A DNA stretch of 64,000 nucleotides, taken from the NCBI RefSeq assembly GCF_001039355.2, contig NW_019773958.1, forward strand, positions 1,314,736 through 1,378,735, given 5' to 3'. The position numbers and the translations under genes were made by a program. Each line of letters begins with the position of its first letter. Position 1 is the stretch's first letter. Below, in pieces: positions 13,031 through 24,199 of the stretch. Under the pieces are notes generated by a model. It worked only from the letters and a program-made list of their open reading frames with translations, searched no databases and was not told the origin of the DNA. The DNA is from Lingula anatina. Taxonomy: Eukaryota; Brachiopoda; Lingulata; Lingulida; Lingulidae.

Positions 13031-14188
13031 ATGGAAGAGGACTGCTACCAATTGAATCTTTCTTCAGCAAAGATGCCATTCAATGGTGACTATAGCGGGA
13101 ATGTCACTTATGCGGTATTGGATGGCGGAGCAGTGGAGGGCTCGGGCTGCCACATGAATGAAAGTGGCACAGTGTGGGGTTATGGTGATGATGGCCTAAT
13201 GAAGTTTATGATGGATTTGAGGGAAATATCATCGATTTTATTACCAGTGATATACGGCCTTGTTCTCGTCGTTGGGATATCCGGGAATAGTTTAGTGATA
13301 TACGTTATATTAAACAACAAGAAAATGAAGACCTGCCCCAACATGTTGTTTCTGAACCTTGCCGTCGCTGACTTACTGTTCTTGTTGTTTTGTGTTCCGC
13401 TGCAGAGCGCTGTCGCCATCTCAAAATGGCGCCTTATGATTGGGGACGTGTTATGTAAGATGTTACGTTTCACGACTTATGTCACCATGGGAGTGAGCGC
13501 CTATTCTCTTGCCGTCATTTGCATGTTCCGCTGCAGGGCGATAGCGTCTCCGATACGGGCGTCTCAGTTCCTAACCAGACGCCATGCCATTACCGTCAGT
13601 CTGATCGTATGGCTGGCTATGCTGGCTTTCAACATACCAACGGCTTTATATTCCCGGGAGATTGGCCAATGTAGTATGCACACGGAGACGGACGTGGAGT
13701 TCTATCTACTCTTCTCTATTATAAGCGGTATAGATTTTTTTATACCTGTGACCCTCCTCGCACTCTCCACGGTAGCCATTGTGTGCCACATCAGGAGAAG
13801 CAGGTTTACCCCGGAGAGCGAAACCCTGGTGGCCGCCGGTTATAACCCAAGAATCATCGTAGTCCTGGTGGCCGTGACCGCCGTCTTTGTGTTGTGCTGG
13901 GGACCGTTCCACGTTAACTTCATCCTCATGATGTTGGAGGTACAGGGGATTAGTCGAGCCTGGGTTGTGACGTCCATATCATCCATCGTACTGGCCTCGG
14001 CCAATTCTTGCCTTAACCCTATCATATATAACTTTGTTTCCAAGGAGTTCCGGAAAGCGTTCCGCCAAACCATGAGTACGGTGATGAGGTCACGGGAGCA
14101 CAGCTGCAGTGGACATACTGTGGTCAGTATGAGGTCGCTCCGGACCTCTGCCAGAAACACGAACTCTTGCACGTCTAACGAGGTTTGA
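13031..14188 (+). CDS. Class A neuropeptide GPCR, galanin/allatostatin-A-like
   Basis: A 385-residue, seven-helix receptor in one uninterrupted frame. Landmarks: N-glycosylation sites at N9, N24 and N43 in the extracellular N-terminus; GNSLV in TM1 (N86); NLAVADLLF in TM2 (D114); C142 at the top of TM3, pairing with C214 in the second extracellular loop; W194 in TM4; CWGP in TM6 (289-292); NPIIY in TM7 (329-333), then a Ser/Thr-rich tail. The TM2 stretch NLAVADLLFLLFCVP and the Pro-rich start of intracellular loop 2 point to galanin and allatostatin-A receptors, which are Gi/o-coupled peptide receptors at the plasma membrane. Unusually, the DRY triad at the end of TM3 reads FRC (166-168): the acidic residue and the Tyr are lost and the Arg is kept. 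The start ATG has A at -3; Met15 and Met42 are less likely alternatives. The exact ligand cannot be told from sequence. Confidence 0.85.
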   Translation: MEEDCYQLNLSSAKMPFNGDYSGNVTYAVLDGGAVEGSGCHMNESGTVWGYGDDGLMKFMMDLREISSILLPVIYGLVLVVGISGNSLVIYVILNNKKMKTCPNMLFLNLAVADLLFLLFCVPLQSAVAISKWRLMIGDVLCKMLRFTTYVTMGVSAYSLAVICMFRCRAIASPIRASQFLTRRHAITVSLIVWLAMLAFNIPTALYSREIGQCSMHTETDVEFYLLFSIISGIDFFIPVTLLALSTVAIVCHIRRSRFTPESETLVAAGYNPRIIVVLVAVTAVFVLCWGPFHVNFILMMLEVQGISRAWVVTSISSIVLASANSCLNPIIYNFVSKEFRKAFRQTMSTVMRSREHSCSGHTVVSMRSLRTSARNTNSCTSNEV

Positions 14189-15360
14189 AGGGATTTGAGA
14201 TGACATATTAACGTGTTGCTCTTAATTGTGATACGAACTTGAAATGCGGACTTAATGAAGTATGTGTCACGTCATTTTAGAGCGAGAAAGTCGAATTGCA
14301 AAAGTATTCTAAAATGTTAGGCAATATCAGTTTATCGTAGCTATTATGATGCATGGCAGAAGGCAAATGAGATTTTTTACGTCAACGAAATTCAAGTAAC
14401 ATAAAAATCATGATAATGAGAACTTGCTATCAGTCTGGTGCATCGTTTTGTCAGAGCTAGTGTAAGTTTTGCTCCCTCATGTAAGTTTACGTAAGTTGCT
14501 TACAGTGTTTCAAATACCTTAAAGATGCATTTAAATTAAATTTTTTACAAAAAAAAAAAAAAAAAAAAAAAAGGACCAAATGCCACCATATAGTTCCAAA
14601 TAGTATAACTTTGAGAAACACCTATAGAAATCGTTTCATACTATCCGAAAAATGATATTTGAACTGATTGCTTGTTTTTTACTGTACATAAATGGGGCAG
14701 ATAAGCAGGCCAGATAAGTAGGGCCAAAAATTTGAAAGGTGCAGTTTTGAACTTTTTTATCGCTGAGTGATTAATTCGGTTTACACCTTGGTATGTCGAC
14801 TTAATTTGAGTTGTATAAGACACTAGTAGAAGTTATTTATGTGCTTTACTGGGAATCCAGTAATCACGCTCCACAAACTAGCCAGTTGATTAGACGAAAT
14901 ATAGTGTACGTAATACCTTTAGCCAAGTCTTTTGTAATCTTGTTCAGCTTTTAGCTTACTTTTTAAGACTTTAGTAAATCCGAAGTTGCTTGGCAACATT
15001 TACCTTTGTTTTGGTGAAAACGTAAAGAGGCTTACTTCTGAGATCGTTTATTGGGAAGGAGAGAATGAACAATAAATTATAACTGAGCATTGGTGCGTTT
15101 TGATTTTTTTTCAGCGCGACGTACAAGTAAATACAGACAATTCGAATCATGAATTCGTTAAATTCGTTAAATGGCGTTATTGGTAAAGAAAATGAACAGA
15201 TGTCCAATGTCTGGCCCAGGTATAATAAAAGCTGCCCGAAATTCAGAAAGGCGGTTTTGGACAAAATTGTTGTAATCCAAATTACTTCAATGGATCTTAT
15301 GTAGTAATACTGAAAGAACGTTACGTTACATTTAGTTTACCTGTGGATCCACAGCATGCC
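14189..15360. other. GPCR 3' flank, no gene seen
   Basis: AT-rich sequence with an A run of 24 at 14549-14572, about 360 bp after the receptor stop. The run could be a retroposon tail or simple repeat. No frame resembles a known protein. Confidence 0.4.
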
Positions 15361-15372
15361 TCTCTTTGGTTG

Positions 15373-15541
15373 CAGGCCCGTAGCCAGGGGGGGTTCGGGG
15401 GGGTTCGAAAGAACCGCCCTTTTTGCTGGGAAAAGGTCCACTTTGGATAAAATTTGATCTAGGTACATGAAGTTTTCATGGGAAAAGGTCCACTTTTTCA
15501 GAAAACGAACCCCCCATTTGAAATTGCTGGCAACGGACCTG
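15373..15541. mobile_element. MITE family B, copy 1
   Basis: A 169-bp element bounded by imperfect inverted ends, CAGGCCCGTAGCCAG at the left and a right end finishing in GGACCTG. It is flanked on both sides by the 5-bp direct repeat GGTTG (15368-15372 and 15542-15546). The interior has a G run, CCCTTTTTGCTGGGAAAAGG and GATCTAGGTACAT. Relatives lie at 24019-24191 and about 55886-56070. It has no coding capacity. Confidence 0.75.
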
Positions 15542-15559
15542 GGTTGCCTCTCTTTGGTT

Positions 15560-18440
15560 GCTATTTCGTGCTGCTTCTCTGCTGCCTTCGTCACATTGGA
15601 GTCTCAGGTGGAAGCGATGAAGAAAAATAATGAGCTTCCGATGTGATCAAGGCAGAGAGAAGATGCAAGAAACAAAGATAAATAGTGATGAGTTAGCATT
15701 GTAAATTAATGCCTTAACCAATCCCTACACATTAACTTCGATATTTTAACAACTTGAGACCCGGTCACTGAGAGGAGTTAAAGATACGCGTTGAAATGTG
15801 ATGAATGGCATGCACTGACGGATTGGTAATGAGAGACAAAATAAGCACAGAATTCGAGGTCTGATTAATAACTCGACATTGGCCATTGACGTCAACACCA
15901 GGCATAGTACAATGCTCTCCTTCAACTCCGGCAAAACACCGTTTGTTATGAGACTTTCTCTGATGCTTCCCTTTTGATGCCGCATGCTTGCATGCCAAAA
16001 TTAAAGGCACACTCCATTGGTTTGAAAATCCCCAAATGGCTATCTTGACATCAACAGCTTCTTATAAAACCTTACATACACGTTGAAAACAATCTAATCC
16101 CTTTAATGTTTTTTTTCTGGAATCTGATGTTGATACTTACATATAATAATGCGTTATAGGAATATAGTCGCTGGTTATAATCACAGGCCAGCCATTTTAA
16201 ACCAAATCAACCTTAATGAATTTAATTAAAGGTCAAATCTAAGTGTACAGAGGGATGGATAAATGTTTCGTGACTTCGAGAAAATTGCTTATTTCCTCAG
16301 AAAATCCATTTTGGTGGGAAAATCCCAAGGAGTTACCCTTTAGTCGAGTTCTTGTTTTAAATTTCTTTTTTTTTTCACGCTCCGAGACGCATTTTTGACA
16401 CCTTTCCTTAAAAGCAAAGACGGGACTGCTGACTCAGACCTAACAGTTCATACTTGCCATTGTGTGCCAGCTTATTAATTATATTTGCTTAATTGACCTT
16501 TGTTTCCAGTATGCGTGGAAAACAAGTGTGATTTGACAAACGACACTTGAGAAAAGGGCGTTTGGGCAATTACGAGACACGAGAGGGCAATTAAGGTACA
16601 ATGTAGGTGCTTAATACTAATCGAAGGTTCGAAGCATGTGGTTTGGTTAACAAAAATAACAGAAAACAATCGAAGGAAATCTGAAACAACAAAAACAACA
16701 AAATGGCAACAAGCAAAACAAGACGTTCGCAGTTACGTGTCACAGTGACCTAGGTCAAGGTGACCAATATTGCTGATAAGAGGTTCTGTATGTCTTTTAG
16801 GTGGTATTATAACCTTAAGCCAATTTTAGGTCGCTAGATTCAAAACATAGATGATTTCTAGGGCACTGAAGATGGGTGGAAAGAGAAACCATCTCGAACT
16901 CATCCAAGAGCCCCGTAAGGGCCTTCTCTGTCGGATTATGTTCCTCTGGCTTTGTTCTTCCTCGAGGTATCGCATTTACAAACTAAGCATAAGAAATTTC
17001 CGAAACATACATGCAGACCATTTGTTTTGGTAAAGTGGATTTGTCATCTGTCATCAAGAGATAAACGCTTTAAAATCATGCTGATGATGTCTCTGGCCTA
17101 CAAAAGTAGGTCAAGGTTACCCGTTAAAGGTACCCCCCCCTGCCCCCGTAACCGCCCCGCAAGCCCACCAGTGTGGCGGTGATTGGCTTGTAGCGTGCAA
17201 GCTTTTCATCACTGGTAACTTTGTACTTAGAATGTAAGCACTAACAGGTTTCTGGAAATCCTTCAAATATCCGAAAGACATAGGAAATAAATAGAAGCAT
17301 GGTTTTCATGGTAATTATAAAATTTCGAGGTAACTTTCACCAAGTCTTTGATCTTCAAGAGGCACTTGTAAGTTGACAGTTTATCACGAACTAACATAAT
17401 GTCAGCGTTTTATAGGCTAAATGTCACATTCGGTTTCAAGGATTTCTTTGTCATCACAGCAGCTTTGATTACAATTCCATGGGTAATGGGTTTCTATCAC
17501 AAAGGTATAGTGCAATTGCGTCCAAGTATATTTTATTTCCACAGACTTTATTCTCTACCGTGAATCAATTATTTGATAGATAACAATAAGAGTTCCAATA
17601 GGCTCACTTTAATAATACCATTAGATAAAGATAATAATAAACGGATATAGTGATCCAATTTTCAGAAAACTCAAAACAATTATTTTTGACGAAAGCGTGT
17701 CAGCATTTCAGTAATTCTGACTAATAAGACGACAGTATAAATTGAGTATCAGTCGGAAGCTGACAGAGAGAGTTCATATACATATAGTTTTCTCATATAG
17801 CGGAAGCAATCTGTGAATGTCTATGCGAATAGTGTGAAACTGCTATGCTCAAAATTACGCGTGCATGGACACTTTATCCTGCTGTATGTCAGTGCAATAC
17901 CCTTTTTTTTCTAAAAACAGATGGTCTTTTGTCTATAGCTTGGGAAATCAGTTGATACTTGAGAAGCCAATGTTTCGTCTGCTTACAGTCAGAATCCATA
18001 AGTGAGTATTCTATTGCTTATCAGCAGGGAAAAGGCCGACACACGCTTTCTTTGACACAAAAAAATCATCTGCAGTTGAGTATTCTATTTCAACTAAGCC
18101 AAAACTCTGCAGAAATTAACGCATTATATGAACAGTGGGATTCAAGTTTAAGATGAGCGTTGATGTTGTGCTGTGACGCAAAAAGAATATCCCCAACAAA
18201 GCTCAATCTAAAGGAAAATTGAATTATCCCAATCAGATAATAGACAATTTGACAAAATGGCATTTCAGTTTCGTTACGTTATTTGCCTTTTATTAGATGA
18301 TGGTATAGAAATTATATGATATGATTGGTATGAGATGATATAGCCGTATTGCATAGCCGGATTCTACATGTATACACTTTTTCCATGCAGAACGAGTAAA
18401 ATTTACGACGGACTATTATTGATCTCATTATTAGTAGTTC
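15560..18440. other. No recognisable gene
   Basis: Only short frames without family features. A C-rich patch occurs at about 17130-17165. No RNA gene or repeat with readable ends was identified. Confidence 0.4.
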
Positions 18441-18449
18441 TTTACCGGC

Positions 18450-18452
<3 letters not shown>

Positions 18453-18492
<40 letters not shown>
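18453..18492. repeat. (CA)n microsatellite
   Basis: About 20 uninterrupted CA units. Confidence 0.97.
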
Positions 18493-18496
<4 letters not shown>

Positions 18497-18499
18497 TTT

Positions 18500-20290
18500 C
18501 ATCACACACAAGTGCGCATGCATTACGTTTCACGTTGTATTAATTTTCAAAGAAATTTTAATAACGCCTAGCTAAATTTTCATCGACAATAACTTCAATA
18601 CTATTTTCAAAGTAGCTTCAATTGAAAGCGTCCATTTCGCTGAAAAATCCGGTAATTATAAGACGACACCCACAAATTTAGAAGTAAAATGACAGATTGT
18701 TGATGTATCTGTTTGGTTTAAAAATATCCTGGTTGAGGCCTTCACATAATTATTCTGATGTCGAAACAAAAATGGCAGCAATGAGCCAGCCGGGTACATC
18801 TATCGTTTTGATATCCCGTCGACCGAGGACAAGCAGATATAAATATCTAGTCCATTTTTGTCATCTCAATTAGGATTTTTCCCCATGCCCATGGATTTCC
18901 CAGGAGATGACAACTCACCTAAATAAACAATACGTTTTAAAATTTGACATGGCATGTCGAGTATTGGGATGATTGCCAATCTGATTCAGATATGATATCG
19001 TCAAGAAGTCCTCTACCAAAAGCCACCTGGGTGATGACGTCGTTTCTGAAATCCTTTGCAATAATTCTCGCTCACAGTACAGTGCTGAATGATACAAAGA
19101 AATCTGTGAATAGCTAAAATGGTATTCTTAATTGATAAACACCTTCACATATAAGGTGCAATCAATATGCTCCACATTTAATATCATGCCATGCTTTACA
19201 TCGAACTATATCAAATAAATAAGAAGATAAATATCTACTGTGGCCCTATTAAAGTGTTGAACCAAGATGCTCAGTCGGTAATTGAATTTCTGCTAGACAA
19301 CAGACAATAACCGAATGCACCCGTGACAAAGTGTTGACCTGGCTTGCATCGAACACTTACGGTGAATTGAATTCAAATCACATCTTGTAATAATCGCTGT
19401 TTGTTGAATCTTGTCAGCAAACTATATTGCTATGGAAACTTCGGCTGTGAAAGACGTAAAACAAAACGCAGTCGAACAATTAATGACAGACCAATTCCTC
19501 GATGTTCACTTTTCTTAGAATAACGCAAGCTGATAAGTATACTATACTGTAGGTATTTTCCATACAAAAATCTATTTAAACTGGAGATGGAATTTGTGAG
19601 CTCATAGTCTTCTTTTTCGTTTAGTTGTATTGGCTTTTTGTTAGGCGACATTCCAGTTTCATTTAAAACATTCCCGTTGGGTGGAGACAAAACTATTAAA
19701 ATGGCTCGGTTAACTATAATGGAAGAGTGGTCCTGCATGTCATACGTTACAGACTAGCAATTTGATTACAAATTTAATTACGATTGTGTAACTCATGGAT
19801 TAGCAAGGAGGACTACAATTGATCTGTTTCTATCTATTTTGCAATCCAATCCGTGTGACCTTCACTTGACCTGTAATAAGGTCAGGGCCATAATTTCAGT
19901 TGGAAAAACGATGCATGTAATGGAAAATGCTCCACTGTGAGCTTTCAGATACTATGCAGTGCGCTAACATTATGGAATTAGATCAGTGTCATTCATTAGC
20001 TTAGACATTTCCATTAAGTGTTAAAACTTTATTGTGCTTGATTTAGGCCTATGCTTCTTTTCCTTTTAAAAATACCTAAAGCTCATTTGTCCATTTATTC
20101 TAGCAATCTAATCATAAAAAATGAAAACGTATAGACTCAACCTCAACAGCTTAAAAGGGTAGGAAGCCATGCAAGGCTTTTTGTGTCCTTTCTCAATTTT
20201 TTTTTTACTTATATGGTCTCCCAGTCGTGCAAATGTGCGTTTTTCGAAACGTCATCCTGAGAACTACTCATTCGGCGAGGTGCATGTAGG
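18500..20290. other. No recognisable gene
   Basis: Short unrelated frames only; nothing with family signatures or splice-flanked domain sequence. Confidence 0.4.
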
Positions 20291-20299
20291 CCTATATAT

Positions 20300-20392
20300 A
20301 TTTGAAATTTGGCATGATACTACATGCGGAGCATATTTTATATATCTTTCATACAATATGCTGCACATGTAGCATCATGCCAAATTTCATAT
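20300..20392. other. Imperfect hairpin, 38-bp arms
   Basis: 20300-20337 and 20355-20392 are inverted copies with about five mismatches and a 17-nt loop. The shared core is GAAATTTGGCATGAT. Size and shape resemble a microRNA precursor, but it could equally be a small fold-back element. No conserved seed is recognised. Confidence 0.45.
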
Positions 20393-20399
20393 ATCTTAC

Positions 20400-21450
20400 G
20401 TGTCACAATCTATAAGGAAGATCCCGACTGTGTGTTGATTATTTGACATGTACTCCGTTAACATCATATGTACCTAGTCAGTATACTTCACGTTGCTGTG
20501 CGAATGATGTAACGATATTTCTACAAATGGCTTTCTTATTGCACATGGCGTGATGCGATGAGATAATCTCTAGTTGATCACCGGTTTCACAAGCGATGCT
20601 GTCAGTGTCACCATGAACAAATGTAAGTGGCAGATGTATTTTATTACTTAAGACCAACGGCAACTCCCGCTTCTTCAATTGATGTATGGTCGAAGTAACA
20701 GACAAGATGCATCATTTTTGGATAGAATTTACAGGGATGTTTTTCTCCCACGACAGCCATTTCCTTCATATATCTAGAAACACGACTTTATAATCGAAAT
20801 CTTCATTTAGAAACTTGGCAACGTAACGACCTTAGTTGACATACCACACTGAGAAAACAATGGGGCGCCTCCTCCTTCTGATGACGGTAAACGTGAAGAC
20901 AGCTTCAAGGACTCCTGGAATAGACAGATGACTGTGAGGCAATTACAGGGCATCTGGGTACGCCACAGAGAGTTGACTTGAAATAAATCCTTTCTATTAT
21001 TGTGGTACCTGGCGACAGAAAAGATAATGATGAATTAAGAGAAAAATGATAAATCAATGTCAAAAAAACGTGATGGGCTTTCCCATAGCACATTTAAAAA
21101 AAAGTCTTCCACGTTTATCATGTAGCTGAAAAGAGTAAATTAATGTCTACGTGTAGTATGCAGTTATCGTACCATTAAAAATTGGACGCATGGATTTTCT
21201 CATTAAGAGCTTATCTCGACAAAAAGGAAATTTATGGCCAATTCCCCAAGGCGTTAGCATTATGTAGATTATCTTGCCGTTAACACCTTGACTGGACAGG
21301 AAATGATGGTAATAGACATAGTCCTGGGTGACCGCCATCAAAGATAGTTTCTTTCTTGTTTTTCTACAAATAAATGAATGGATACATACTTGAAATCCTC
21401 ATCCTACACAACTAATCCTCGCGCATTTATCTGGTGGGATGCGTTTAAGG
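20400..21450. other. No recognisable gene
   Basis: Only short frames; nothing recognised on either strand. Confidence 0.4.
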
Positions 21451-21454
21451 GTGC

Positions 21455-21668
21455 TTTCCCAGAGATTTAGATCGATCTAAAGATTAAGTTTTAGATCGAC
21501 CTAACTCCCTGGGGGTTCACGCTAAATTGCAGTCAGCCTAGCGGGCACCATAGTTAATTACCCCCTTACAGCTTTTAGTAGGAGGGACAGACGCTTAAAC
21601 CGGCCAAGCTGACAGTAATCTAGTGAGACTCCCCACAGGGATAGATCGATCTAAAAATCTATGGAAAT
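21455..21668. mobile_element. MITE family A, copy 1
   Basis: An element of about 214 bp with terminal inverted repeats, CCCAGAGATTTAGATCGATC at the left and its imperfect complement at the right. Both ends carry the palindrome AGATCGATCT. The interior blocks TTAATTACCCCCTTACAG and CAGTAATCTAGTGAGACT are shared with copies at 31335-31535 (inverted) and 60249-60451. It is non-coding. Confidence 0.75.
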
Positions 21669-21669
21669 G

Positions 21670-23480
21670 GGGTGTAATACACAAGTGCTAAGAGTGCAAT
21701 AGGGTTTTTCTAAAGAAAAAACAATTTTCAAGTAGTTGGTGTCCTCAGAGACACTGATACCCCCTCAAAGTGATATAAGTCTGCACAACAAAGTTTAGTG
21801 TGGTTCCGAGTCTTTTCTCCCTTATTTGAAGGTGGGAAACGGTGGCTAAACATAAAAAGTGGATTCCGCCTGTAAATATCACATAACATTTCAAACTAAT
21901 ACAAACAGGTTTAACCATCCCAAACCAGCCTGCGATCGGTGTTGAAGTTGAGTGAAAGTGTATTTACGTTTAAGTACTCAGAAGGCAAGGTACCCCAAGC
22001 AGCTTCTTAAAAACCCTCAGTGCCAAAGTTTTCATATTGCAGTTAACTCCAACCTTCAACGCTATCTAAACTTTTTCTGCATTAAGAACAAAGTAAAAAT
22101 GTATGAATCCCCACTAGTACATTAAAAAGACGCCTGTAGAGCCGCTAAACCAGGCTAAATTTCATTCCTCCAGATTGTCTGCCAGTCTCGGCGCAAACCC
22201 CTGGGCGTCCTGTAACATAAGGATGCGCCAGAAAGTCTATTTAGTAGCCTAAGGGGTTAGGGTTTATGCTACATTTAGACATTTGGTCTACTTTGATCTC
22301 GTTTGATTTGCCAGGTTTAATACCAGGGGATCACCGAACATGCCGATCTCCCTGGCTTTTGCGGTATAAACTGCTTTTCATTGTGAACAATAGTGTCCTT
22401 GGCCACCAGGTCCTGGAAATAAAGTGAGCACTGGGCAAAATGCATTGGTAATCTACCTCACCTACGTCTACCAAAACATTCAATACAACCAAAGGGGAAT
22501 AAAACTCATATCCTAGTTTTTTTACAATATGCGAATAGATTGGTAAACAATGAATTACGTATACCCCATTCGGATTACGCTGTCTCTGCACAAACTGGAA
22601 GAATAAAACGCAGGAGTGTGGAAAACTTATTTGGCAACGTGCATGCACTAAAAGAAAAACAGTTTATGCAGTCGTCGTCATATCAAAAGACTCAATCTGC
22701 ACTTTAGTTTGGTTATTATAAATAATAATAATAATAGTAGTAATAATATAAGGGAAGTAAATTGATAATGATAAGTGACAGTGATACTCTATTGTTCTAA
22801 GTTGTTTTGACTTAGAGTCTTTCTAAATACATTCAACAACTCTTTAGTTATTAGTTTCTTCCCAAACAAATCATTCTTAAATAAATGCAATAATACCCAA
22901 GCCCTTTGCAATTTCCCATTGGTAGTTAAAATAACCACTGAAAGAGACATGTCATCAGACCACGTACATGTAAGTAAAGCCTCGGTCGATAATACACTTC
23001 CAAGATATCTGCCGGATATTGTAGCCATTCCGTGACGTCGCCTACAACAGACCATTTAGGGACAACAACAACAACGATAGAATACATACCATGATTAAGA
23101 TACGTGCCTTCAGACAAGTCGGGTCATTTTTGTTGCATCTCGTTGACATAAAACGAAATTGGAAATTTGTTTCAGAATTAGAATTGCACATTCGCTACAC
23201 TTGAAGTGGGTACGATACGCTATAAAGGCCTACATTTAGGAAAATTGCTTTAGGAAAGATGCTTTTAGATAAAATACTTATTTGAATATTATTAAGATAT
23301 GAAGTAAACTCATTTATAGTAAAATATGGCTTTTTTTAGTTTTATATCCCACCGCACGGGCCTCTGGACCCAGAGTGGCCAAGTGTTTATCGTCAATTTT
23401 GCTGCATTGTTAACATTAGCAGGTGCAAGATAGTCAATCTGTGCCTTAACATTAGGACATAAATAACATAATATTTTTCA
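21670..23480. other. No recognisable gene
   Basis: Contains a (TAA)n-like tract at about 22718-22750. The longest frame (22331-22648, minus) has no family signature and lacks splice context. Confidence 0.4.
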
Positions 23481-23485
23481 TTGGG

Positions 23486-23590
23486 GCCATTCAGAGTAGA
23501 TTATCCAAGTACTAACTGATCCGCCGACTAAATATGGCCGGCCAAACTTCAAAATCGATACCGCTGATGGTTTACCCGTCTCCACACGCG
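23486..23590. mobile_element. Possible degraded family C repeat
   Basis: The stretch around ACTAAATATGGCCGGCC resembles the left end of the family C inverted-repeat elements found in crb introns (GTCAAATATGGCCGACCC). The opposite end is not readable, so this is only a likely fragment. Confidence 0.35.
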
Positions 23591-24018
23591 CCATTAAACG
23601 GATTAAATCTCGGCTCCTAGGTTTAATTGCTAAGTCCCTGGAGCGACGGCGCGTGTCTCTCTATTTCAGATTGGTAAAGTACAAAATTGTAAAAAGAGGT
23701 TAGATTCTAGTTTCCCTATGTCCGGGATACAATGTGATGAATAAGATATGCAGTGTTACTTGTACTTTCCTTAAAAGCTTTTAAAAATACACAAGACTTT
23801 GCCGGAGCGGTAACAATGTAGCTGTTATAGGACTGGAGTAATATGCTCCAAGCTCCGGTTTCCCATCTGTCTTACTCTAACCCCTCCCCCCCTTCACACT
23901 GGATGGCATCCTTTCTGCGTCCCGTAATACGGCTCCGTTTGTGAGTCTAAAAAATGCTTTACGTGCCGACAACTGACCGAGTATTGAGCATCCATTCTGC
24001 AACCAAAGTGATGCTTGT

Positions 24019-24191
24019 CAGGGCCGTAGCCAGCAATTTCAAATGATGGGTTCTTTTTCTTAAAAACTGGACCTTTTTCTATAAAAACTTAATGTAACTA
24101 GATAAAATTTTACCCAGAGTGGATCTTTTCCCAGCAAAAAGGGCGGTTCTTTCGAACCCCCCCCCCCTCCCCGAACCTGGCTACGGGCCTG
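24019..24191. mobile_element. MITE family B, copy 2
   Basis: A 173-bp element in inverse orientation to copy 1, running from CAGGGCCGTAGCCAG to CTGGCTACGGGCCTG. It is flanked by the 5-bp direct repeat CTTGT (24014-24018 and 24192-24196). A second independent 5-bp duplication supports the element boundaries. Confidence 0.8.
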
Positions 24192-24199
24192 CTTGTGCT

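Noticed and set aside
22331-22648. 105-codon minus-strand frame
   Set aside because: No family signature, unusual composition and no splice context; likely chance in a gene-free region.
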